Origin: Deltaproteobacteria bacterium UBA5205
GTDB lineage: Bacteria; Desulfobacterota; Syntrophorhabdia; Syntrophorhabdales; Syntrophorhabdaceae
DNA: 60,049 bases
Assembly (NCBI GenBank): GCA_002412715.1
Contig: DHVP01000046.1
Location: 1 to 60,049, forward strand
Direction: 5' to 3'
Shown piece after piece: positions 32,778 to 39,594 of this stretch. A program made the position numbers and the translations under genes. The notes under the pieces are model-generated. The model was not told where the DNA came from. It was given only the letters and a program-made list of their open reading frames with translations, and did not search any database. Position 1 is the stretch's first letter. The number at the start of each line of letters is the position of its first letter.

Positions 32778-32826
32778 AAAAAAAAGAGACGCTTCAGCAT
32801 GAACGCATCGTCACGCTAAAGGTCTC
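32778..32826 (-). terminator. attenuator terminator behind the first riboswitch copy
   Basis: On the minus strand GAGACCTTTAGC pairs with GCTGAAG and GTCTC (one wobble, one bulge) and is followed by eight T. The 5' arm is the closing strand of the upstream aptamer, so aptamer and terminator exclude each other: metal binding should let transcription continue. Confidence 0.75.
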
Positions 32827-32920
32827 GCCTATCGGCCGATCCTGTCGGCCAATGATAAGGCCAGGAAATCATGTTCCGCAATGTTGACCTTATCTACCTG
32901 CAGCTACTCCCCTTCAGGGT
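32815..32920 (-). promoter_or_regulatory. yybP-ykoY (manganese) riboswitch, promoter-proximal copy
   Basis: On the minus strand GAAGGGGAGTAGCTGC at the 5' side, an internal GGTCAACATTGCGG, a GGCCGACAGGATCGGCC hairpin and AGGCGAGACCTTTAGC at the 3' side. It shares the invariant words with the second copy but differs elsewhere, so it is an old duplication or a separate gain. Confidence 0.85.
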
Positions 32921-32927
32921 CGCCGTT

Positions 32928-32956
32928 ATTATAGAACGGATGGAAAAGGAATTCAA
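32928..32956 (-). promoter_or_regulatory. promoter of the riboswitch-ATPase transcript
   Basis: On the minus strand TTGAAT and TATAAT are exactly 17 nt apart, and the predicted transcript start falls at the 5' edge of the first aptamer. It sits between the riboswitch and the end of the upstream sensor-kinase gene, so the ATPase is transcribed on its own. Confidence 0.75.
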
Positions 32957-32964
32957 TCGTATTT

Positions 32965-35529
32965 TCAGGTCTTATCCAACACCTTCTCGATGACTTTCCT
33001 GAATTGTTCGAGGGTGTAGGGCTTGGCAACTACCCCCGAGAACCCGTACTCCCTGTAGTCATGCACTATCGTATCATTGACATATCCGCTGGATACAATG
33101 GCCTTGACCTCGGGATTGATGGCAAGGATATTCTCCATTGCCTCCTGGCCGCCCATGCCTCCGGGCACGGTAAGGTCAAGTACGATAAGATCGTAGGGCG
33201 AGCCTGACAGTGCCTCCCTTCTGAAAAGTTCTATGGCCTCGACCCCGTCCCTGGCGAAATCCACGTCGTAGCCCATGTGTCTGAGTATCTGTCCTGCCAC
33301 CTCACGAACCTGCTCTTCGTCATCCATGTAAAGGATCTTCTTTTCCTTCCCCGTCCCGGCCGCGGCGGCTCCCCATGATTCCAGCTGCGCCGCCTGGGCC
33401 TCGATGTAGACGTAAACGGTAGTGCCCGCACCGGGTTCGGATTCGATGGTGATATATCCGTTATGGCTCTTGACGATGGAATAACAAATGGCCAACCCAA
33501 GGCCCATGCCTTTCTCGCTGCCCATTTCCTTGGTGGTGAAGTAGGGGTCGAATACGCGCTCGAGGTTTTCAGGGGGAATGCCTGAGCCGGTATCGGCTAC
33601 TCCTATACGGACATATTTGCCGGGGGGGAGGGGTATGCCGTCGGATGGGGTGATGTCCGTATTTTTGGCGGATATTGTAATAGTTCCCCCGTCCGGCATG
33701 GCTTCACGGGCATTCATGACCAGGTTGTGGATGACCTGACGCATTTGCCCTTCATCGATCTGTGCCTGGAAGAGATCATCGGAAAATTCGTAAACGCATT
33801 TTAGATTTGAGCCGCTGACGGTCAGTTCGGCCGAATCCCGAATGAGCTCATCGATTATGGTAAGTCTCTTGACCGGTGCACCTCCGCGGGCGAAGGTCAG
33901 GAGCCTGTACGAAAGGTCCTTGCCGCGGATGGTCGCCTTTTCCGCTTCATCGAGCCTCCTGACGGCCTTCTCACCGGGATCCAGAAGCATTCGCGCGAAG
34001 GATATGTTTCCGAGGATAACAGCAAGAAGGTTGTTGAAATCGTGGGCGATACCCCCGGCCAGCGTGCCGATCGATTCGAGCTTTCGTGCCTTGAGAAGCT
34101 CGTCTTCCATCCGGTGCTGTTCGGTGACGTCGCGGAGTACGATCACGGCACCGATGAGCGCGGCATCTTCGCTGCGGATGGGCGAGGCGCTCCTGGCGAC
34201 CAGACGTTCGGTCCCCTTGCGGCTGATAAGCGTATGGGGCGCAGATAATGAGGGTCCGTCAGTCCCTTCCAGCATCGCCCTGACGGAACCGTCGCCGCTC
34301 GAGGCGGCATCTTCCTGCCCCCTGATCTGAAAGATTTCCGTGAAGGGCCTGCCTTCGGCCTCTTTCTGCGAATATCCGGTAAGTTCCTCTGCGGCCCTGT
34401 TGATCAGGATGACCTTGCCGTCGATGTCGACGGTCACTACCCCGTCGCCGATCGACCAGAGTGTGACAGCAAGACGTTCTTTTTCGGCGGCCAGGGCCTT
34501 TTCCGCCAACGCCCGGACGTCGATCTCGTGTCTTAGCTCGACATTCGCCTCGCGGAGCTTCTTTTCACTGTCTTCAAGAAGTTCCTTGGAGACGGTGGTT
34601 TCGTTGAGACGGGAAACCATTCGATTGAAATCTTCCATCAGCGTCTTGATCTCACCCGACAGAACGGGTTTTACGGATATCCCGAAATCTCCTTCGTTGA
34701 CCTTTTTTGTGGCCTCGCTCAGGCGGGAGATACCGCGGGAGAAGTACATACCGGTGGCCAGCGCGGCAAAAGAGACGAGAAGGATTCCCATTCCCATGAA
34801 GAGCAGACCGTTGTCGCGAAAAGAGCCAAAAAGGACGGAAGTGGTATCGACAAGGTTTCTGGCGGTCTTTTGCTGGATGGCCTGAGCTTCCCTGATGGGC
34901 CTCGTGAACTCGTCGAGATAGGCGGTAACGAAGACGCTGAGCTGCCTGCCGTCGGCGGTAGGCTGGGAGAGAGGGACGATGTACATGTATTTTTGTGATT
35001 TCGTCCCGTCGGGTTCGATCCAGTCGAAATAACCGCCCGACGGCTTACCTCCGCGGTTCGCATTGATGATCTTCCAGTATGCCGGAAGGGATTTTTGGAA
35101 GGCCCTCGTACCGGTGTTCTCCACCTTGCGGTCCCGGTGAAAGCGGATGATGCCGGTGTTTGTCTCGTGAAGACCGGAGAAACCCCTTTCTCCTATTTCC
35201 TGGACTGCCACACTCCGAAATCGTGCATCGCGGCGCAGATCGCCAAGGGTCATGTAGGGATGCGACTGAAGCGTGAGGTTGAGCTGCGCGGCAATGTCAT
35301 ATGCCTTCTGACGGATCGATGTTTCGCCGATCCTGGTGAGCAGGGCAGAGCTCTGGGTCCACTCCTCCTGGTATCCTTTCTCGATGGCTCGCTGTATGCT
35401 CGATTCGAACTTGCCCCCGAAGATATGGATCAGGACGCTGAAGATCGCGATGGGGATGAACCCCGCTATGATGGTCATAATGAAAAGACGCGATCCGAAA
35501 CGTTTCGGAAAAAAACCCGACAATCTCAT
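32965..35529 (-). CDS. membrane-bound hybrid sensor histidine kinase
   Basis: 854 residues: helix (about 13-38), extracytoplasmic Cache-like sensor (40-230), second helix (about 238-262), HAMP (260-315), coiled coil, PAS (about 345-465), HisKA with GTLAGGIAHDFNNLLAVILG, HATPase with DTGSGIPPENLERVFDPYFT, and a C-terminal receiver with VLDLTVPGGMGG (phospho-Asp). The input is probably a small periplasmic molecule. The C-terminal receiver may feed a phosphorelay; no output regulator is beside it. Confidence 0.93.
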   Translation of the reverse strand: MRLSGFFPKRFGSRLFIMTIIAGFIPIAIFSVLIHIFGGKFESSIQRAIEKGYQEEWTQSSALLTRIGETSIRQKAYDIAAQLNLTLQSHPYMTLGDLRRDARFRSVAVQEIGERGFSGLHETNTGIIRFHRDRKVENTGTRAFQKSLPAYWKIINANRGGKPSGGYFDWIEPDGTKSQKYMYIVPLSQPTADGRQLSVFVTAYLDEFTRPIREAQAIQQKTARNLVDTTSVLFGSFRDNGLLFMGMGILLVSFAALATGMYFSRGISRLSEATKKVNEGDFGISVKPVLSGEIKTLMEDFNRMVSRLNETTVSKELLEDSEKKLREANVELRHEIDVRALAEKALAAEKERLAVTLWSIGDGVVTVDIDGKVILINRAAEELTGYSQKEAEGRPFTEIFQIRGQEDAASSGDGSVRAMLEGTDGPSLSAPHTLISRKGTERLVARSASPIRSEDAALIGAVIVLRDVTEQHRMEDELLKARKLESIGTLAGGIAHDFNNLLAVILGNISFARMLLDPGEKAVRRLDEAEKATIRGKDLSYRLLTFARGGAPVKRLTIIDELIRDSAELTVSGSNLKCVYEFSDDLFQAQIDEGQMRQVIHNLVMNAREAMPDGGTITISAKNTDITPSDGIPLPPGKYVRIGVADTGSGIPPENLERVFDPYFTTKEMGSEKGMGLGLAICYSIVKSHNGYITIESEPGAGTTVYVYIEAQAAQLESWGAAAAGTGKEKKILYMDDEEQVREVAGQILRHMGYDVDFARDGVEAIELFRREALSGSPYDLIVLDLTVPGGMGGQEAMENILAINPEVKAIVSSGYVNDTIVHDYREYGFSGVVAKPYTLEQFRKVIEKVLDKT

Positions 35530-35625
35530 TGTCTAGAAATCTCTCCCTGAGTTAAAGGTAACATAAATGGTATCCTTTACAAAGTCGATGACCATTGTCA
35601 CAGTGGATGCCGGAGTAAGGGTCAG

Positions 35626-35955
35626 TTACCAGGTGAGGATTTCCTTGTCTTCGGGAGAATCAATGACAAACCGTATGATGAGCCCTTTTCCGCCCACCGC
35701 GTCATACGCAACGGTACTTTGAGAATATATTCCGTCGAATATATGGGTATCGTAGAAATGATCATAAAGATGAGCAGCGTAGACACTGCCCGAGGAAAGG
35801 GCCTCACCTATGATGGAACAGGCCTTCACTTCGCTGTGAAAATGCACATCCCGGTAAAGGTCCTCACTGAACGAGCGGGCTTTTTCAAAGCTGGAAAAGA
35901 CCCCGAAGACGCCCCGGCCCAGTATCGATTTGTCCATCACCACAAAGAGTTCCAT
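35626..35955 (-). CDS. small protein of unknown function
   Basis: 109 residues beginning MELFVVMDKSILGRGVFGVF, followed by SSFEKARSFSEDL and ending IDSPEDKEILTW. The opening (a strand, then a helix with F-x-x-A-x-x-F) resembles small proteins that report events or expected arguments in phage, but I cannot name a family. AGGAG lies very close to the ATG; a second ATG six codons on is also possible. It sits upstream of the hybrid kinase with a gap of 96 nt on the same strand. Confidence 0.6.
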   Translation of the reverse strand: MELFVVMDKSILGRGVFGVFSSFEKARSFSEDLYRDVHFHSEVKACSIIGEALSSGSVYAAHLYDHFYDTHIFDGIYSQSTVAYDAVGGKGLIIRFVIDSPEDKEILTW

Positions 35956-36119
35956 GATCTCCTGCTTTTCCTCTCGGCGGAGGCATTTTTCACTCCTATA
36001 GAAAATAGGAAACCGGCGAAGAAATCAAGCATTTTGACATTTTGTTGTAACCTTTCCGCGCCGTGCGGTAAAATAACGGCGTTCCAGTCACATTACTGTA
36101 AGCGACAGGAGGAGTTGCG

Positions 36120-36857
36120 ATGAACCTGAAAAATAAAACTGCATTGATCACGGGGGCCGGGCAGGGTATCGGCAAAGCGTGCGCCGAGGTTTTAGCACAG
36201 AGGGGAGCGCGTCTGGTCCTCCTCGACAAGAACAGAAGGACCGTTCCACACGTTGCCCGGGAACTGGAATCGCAAGGCGCCGACGTTACCTTTCGGATCA
36301 TCGATCTGACTCATACCCGGCCCCTTCTCAAGGTGATCGATGAGCTTCTTGCCTCGTTCCGGATAGACATCCTTGTCAATAATGCCGGTTTCGACAGGCC
36401 CGGCGTCACGACGAAGATTGAAAAATCGGATTATAACGCCGTCCTGTCGATACATCTCGGCGTGCCCTTCCTGCTTTCCAAACTGCTCCTCCCCCGGATG
36501 CGCGCCAACAAGTGGGGCCGTATCATCAATGTAAGCTCCATTTACGGACTCATGGGTGCCAAGGGCGAGGTAGCCTACGCAGCGGCCAAGGCCGGCGTGC
36601 TGGGTCTGACGAAAACCCTTGCCCGTGAAGGCGGAAGAGACGGTGTGACCATAAACGCCGTTGTGCCCGGTATGATACGTACTCCTCCCATCATGAGGAT
36701 GCCCGAGAAGTACAGAGACCCCATCATAGCGGAGAGCATGCTGGGCAGGATAGGCGAACCCGAAGAAGTGGCGCGGGCTGTAGCCTTCCTCGCCTCTGAT
36801 GACGCCTCCTACATAACAGGAACGGATATCAAGGTATCCGGGGGATGGGGAATTTAA
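36120..36857 (+). CDS. short-chain dehydrogenase/reductase, FabG-like
   Basis: 245 residues with TGAGQGIG (dinucleotide binding, residues about 11-18), NNAG, the Ser in NVSSIYG and the catalytic YxxxK in VAYAAAKAG; ends VSGGWGI. An NADP-dependent ketoreductase of the FabG class, whose substrate cannot be told. AGGAG lies 7 nt before the ATG. It converges on the DUF362 gene with 8 nt between stops. Confidence 0.9.
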   Translation: MNLKNKTALITGAGQGIGKACAEVLAQRGARLVLLDKNRRTVPHVARELESQGADVTFRIIDLTHTRPLLKVIDELLASFRIDILVNNAGFDRPGVTTKIEKSDYNAVLSIHLGVPFLLSKLLLPRMRANKWGRIINVSSIYGLMGAKGEVAYAAAKAGVLGLTKTLAREGGRDGVTINAVVPGMIRTPPIMRMPEKYRDPIIAESMLGRIGEPEEVARAVAFLASDDASYITGTDIKVSGGWGI

Positions 36858-36865
36858 ACTATTTT

Positions 36866-38662
36866 TCAGAGTTTTTGCAGGACCTCTTCCAGCATTTTCC
36901 CCAGTTTTGTCTCTTCTGTTTCGTCGGCGTACTTGGGGGGTTCTGTGTCCGGGAAAAGGCCGTAAACGGCCTTGGTGATGACCTCCGCGTGGGGAGGGCA
37001 GCCGGGCATGTGCGTTCCGAGGCTGGCGTTGTGCTGCTGGCAAACGCCCATAAAGATATTTGTTTCATCGGGGTTGATCGGTTGCGCTGTCGATGGGCCC
37101 AGGAAAATGTTGGCCTTTTTTTCGAAGGGCCTGTCAATGAGGGATCGGCTGGGGTCCTGGGGATCGGGCCGCCGCAGCTTGGAAAGGACAAAGTGAAGAT
37201 AACCCTTGCAGCCCGGGCACGCCTCTTCGGCATGGATCCTGAGGGAGGCTCCACCGCTGACATCGATGGCGGGCTGTATGAATTTTTTGGCCACCTCTTC
37301 AACAGGGGTGCCCACGACGCTGATCTTGTTCTTCTCGAGGGGTCCCAGACCCTGCATCCACGCAAGGAAAACAGGGGGTGATGTTCTGGGGTCGATTCCC
37401 ATGATCTCCATGGCGACGGCATCGACGGCGACGGGGTTTGTGCCGCCCACGAGGACATCCATTTTTATGGGTGTACCCGAGACGGGGCCGAAGTCCTCGA
37501 GCCCCGTGAGACCGTCGATGATGGTCAGCTTGGGCTTGACGAGATGATGGATATTGACGAGGCTTTGCCACAGGCCGAAGAAGTGGGACATGTATTTTTC
37601 TATCGGCGGCACGGCGCCCTGGAGGCTCTTGATGGCCAGGGATGCGATGGCGGCGAAATGGATCTTCAGCACCGGCACGTTGATGATGACGTCGACCATT
37701 TCCAGAGTGGCGGGAATCTTCCGGGAGGACATGCGTTTGCAGCCAGGTACCTGTTTTTCGATAAACCTGTCGGTATTGAGATCCACGAGGCTGACCTTCT
37801 CAGGGTCAAGAGCAACTATCTCGTCATAGCCGTAATGACTGAACATCTTTGCCGTCGCGCTGCGGTTGATTGAAGCCCCTTCCGTTATGTAGACATGTGA
37901 CGCCCCCACGGCGAGCACCATCTCTGTCAGGGCCTTGACCACGCGGATATCGGTGACGATGCCCCCGATTACCTTTCCATCCTTGTAACCGTGATCACTC
38001 ACCACATTCGGCTTGATGGCGACGGACTGCCCGGGTTTGACGAACCTTCTGACTCCGCCAAGCTTTTCCACGAGATTAATGAGACCCATCTTGATCTCAT
38101 CGTATGTCTGGGTTGGAGGTATCTTTTCGACGGCAACGCGTTCTTTTTTACGGTAGGCATGGAACGGTTTTCCGCCGAGCGTCTTCTTCATGAGCACCGA
38201 CGTGCTCAGTTCCATTTTGACAAGGTCGAAGCCGTTGCGGCTCGGGAAGAGGGTGGGCCGGAAACCGTAATCGAGAAGGAAATTGTATTTTTCCCGGTCC
38301 CCCTTCAGGAGAGAGGCGCTTACCAGGCTTTCGCGGGCGATAAGCGTGTCGAGCATCGCGCCGCGAGGGTCTTTGCCTTTCCACGTGCTGTCTGAAAGTA
38401 TCTCTTCAACGGTGCTGGTCTTCTTATCGTAAAAGACCCATCCCACGACTTTGCTGTTCTTGACGGCCCTGAAGATCGCAACGGAAGGGTTCTTTCCCCA
38501 TTCCTGCCACTTAAGGGTTATATAACGATCATCCGTTCCTTCCTTCAGGTAACGGTCTTTGAGAAGTTTGAAAAGAGTGGGGGTGCGTCTGCCCCTTTTG
38601 AAGGATATATCTCTTGCCATCCCGATGGCCTCCTGTTCCGTGAAATCTACGCTGTTGTCCAT
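36866..38662 (-). CDS. GNAT-like domain fused to a DUF362 protein
   Basis: About 598 residues. The first 150 look like a GNAT acetyltransferase fold (AIFRAVKNSKVVGWVFYDK, then FLLDYGFRP); residues about 150-440 are DUF362 (VAIKPNVVSDHGYKDGKVIG, VYITEGASIN, DVIINVPVLKIHF, LTIIDGLTGLEDFGP); the C-terminus has CPGC and two further Cys (GVCQQHN, MPGCPPH) that could hold metal. DUF362 proteins are linked to iron-sulfur redox chemistry but have no proven reaction. The ATG was chosen because an extended -10 promoter lies just upstream. Confidence 0.75.
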   Translation of the reverse strand: MDNSVDFTEQEAIGMARDISFKRGRRTPTLFKLLKDRYLKEGTDDRYITLKWQEWGKNPSVAIFRAVKNSKVVGWVFYDKKTSTVEEILSDSTWKGKDPRGAMLDTLIARESLVSASLLKGDREKYNFLLDYGFRPTLFPSRNGFDLVKMELSTSVLMKKTLGGKPFHAYRKKERVAVEKIPPTQTYDEIKMGLINLVEKLGGVRRFVKPGQSVAIKPNVVSDHGYKDGKVIGGIVTDIRVVKALTEMVLAVGASHVYITEGASINRSATAKMFSHYGYDEIVALDPEKVSLVDLNTDRFIEKQVPGCKRMSSRKIPATLEMVDVIINVPVLKIHFAAIASLAIKSLQGAVPPIEKYMSHFFGLWQSLVNIHHLVKPKLTIIDGLTGLEDFGPVSGTPIKMDVLVGGTNPVAVDAVAMEIMGIDPRTSPPVFLAWMQGLGPLEKNKISVVGTPVEEVAKKFIQPAIDVSGGASLRIHAEEACPGCKGYLHFVLSKLRRPDPQDPSRSLIDRPFEKKANIFLGPSTAQPINPDETNIFMGVCQQHNASLGTHMPGCPPHAEVITKAVYGLFPDTEPPKYADETEETKLGKMLEEVLQKL

Positions 38663-38681
38663 CCTCGTAACGACCGTCAAG

Positions 38682-38690
38682 ATTATACCA
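38682..38690 (-). promoter_or_regulatory. extended -10 promoter of the GNAT-DUF362 gene
   Basis: TGGTATAAT on the minus strand, an extended -10 element, with a poor -35 (TTACAA) 17 nt further upstream. It would give a leader of about 14 nt. Confidence 0.5.
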
Positions 38691-38734
38691 GTTTCTCAGG
38701 CAGGTTGTAAGAAAGAAAGCTAAAAGTCCGTTGC

Positions 38735-38938
38735 TCAGACGTAAATGTCGATATTCGACCCGATTGAGGACGCCGCGCCACCCGGTGAACTCTCCATGAT
38801 GCGCTGGATATTCTGCGCGGCCTCGATGACAACCTGTGCAACCATGGCTTCGGCTTCCATCCGGCTTTTCGTTATGGACATGGATGCTCGCTCGCGGGCC
38901 ATGGTGTAACTCATAATAGAAGAAACAGGGTCGATCAT
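38735..38938 (-). CDS. small YjfB-like protein (putative motility-associated)
   Basis: 67 residues from an ATG behind AGGAGG. The sequence MIDPVSSIMSYTMARERASM, then a long helix with EAEAMVAQVVIEAAQNIQRI and a Gly/Ser-rich tail ending DIYV, resembles the short YjfB-type proteins associated with motility genes. No flagellar gene is nearby, so the assignment rests on length and pattern alone. Confidence 0.45.
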   Translation of the reverse strand: MIDPVSSIMSYTMARERASMSITKSRMEAEAMVAQVVIEAAQNIQRIMESSPGGAASSIGSNIDIYV

Positions 38939-39029
38939 GGCTTCCTCCTGAAATGTTATCGGAGGGAACGGGAAGAACTTAAGCAATGAATCAGGGACAA
39001 GGTACTACTGCGCGCATTTCCCTCGTCCC

Positions 39030-39057
39030 TTGACACCCTCGGAAAACATCGTATACA
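39030..39057 (+). promoter_or_regulatory. promoter of the marR-aas operon
   Basis: A consensus TTGACA and TATACA 16 nt apart, with the operator palindrome starting 9 nt downstream of the -10 box. Confidence 0.7.
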
Positions 39058-39065
39058 CTTTAACA

Positions 39066-39079
39066 GTTCATATATGAAC
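39066..39079 (+). promoter_or_regulatory. MarR operator palindrome
   Basis: GTTCATATATGAAC, a perfect 14-bp palindrome at the expected transcript start, 17 nt before the start of the MarR gene. MarR proteins repress their own operons through such sites. Confidence 0.75.
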
Positions 39080-39096
39080 CAATGATGGAGGATATT

Positions 39097-39594
39097 ATGG
39101 GTCTTGTGGAAGAACTGGGGCTTGACCGGCCGATTGAGACGGTGGAGCATGAAAGCCTTTTGAATATTGTTTATACGGGGACTTTGATCGCGAGGGCGTC
39201 GTTCAGGTATTTCCAGGGGCACAGGCTCACCGACGCCCAGTTCAATGTCCTCGTCCAGCTCAAGTACGCCGACGGCAGTGCTCTTTCCCAGGCTGCGCTG
39301 GGCAGACGTCTTGTTGTCAACAAGGCTGACATGACGGGTATCATCGACAGGCTTGAAAGGACGGGGCTTGTGGAAAGGGTGGCGCATCCGAATGACCGCC
39401 GGGTGAATCTGGTGAGAATGACCGCTGAAGGCAAAAACGCCGTGGAGGCCCTGGAGGCGGGCTATCTCGAAGGCGTGGGAAAGTTGATGTCCGGCATATC
39501 GCAGACGGACTTGAACAGACTCAACAGGATCCTTGAAAAGGTGCGCCGCAACGTGAAAGAAAAATTATTGCCCCCGGGGCGGAGTGGAGAATGA
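39097..39594 (+). CDS. MarR-family transcriptional regulator
   Basis: 165 residues. Winged-helix DNA-binding domain in the middle (LTDAQFNVLVQLKYADGSAL, RRLVVNKADMTGIIDRLERT, NDRRVNLVRMTAEG), flanked by dimerisation helices. The start is the ATG 5 nt after GGAGG; an ATG five codons earlier overlaps that site. Its stop overlaps the start of the acyltransferase/ligase gene, so it probably controls that gene in response to a fatty-acid-like or phenolic ligand. Confidence 0.9.
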   Translation: MGLVEELGLDRPIETVEHESLLNIVYTGTLIARASFRYFQGHRLTDAQFNVLVQLKYADGSALSQAALGRRLVVNKADMTGIIDRLERTGLVERVAHPNDRRVNLVRMTAEGKNAVEALEAGYLEGVGKLMSGISQTDLNRLNRILEKVRRNVKEKLLPPGRSGE

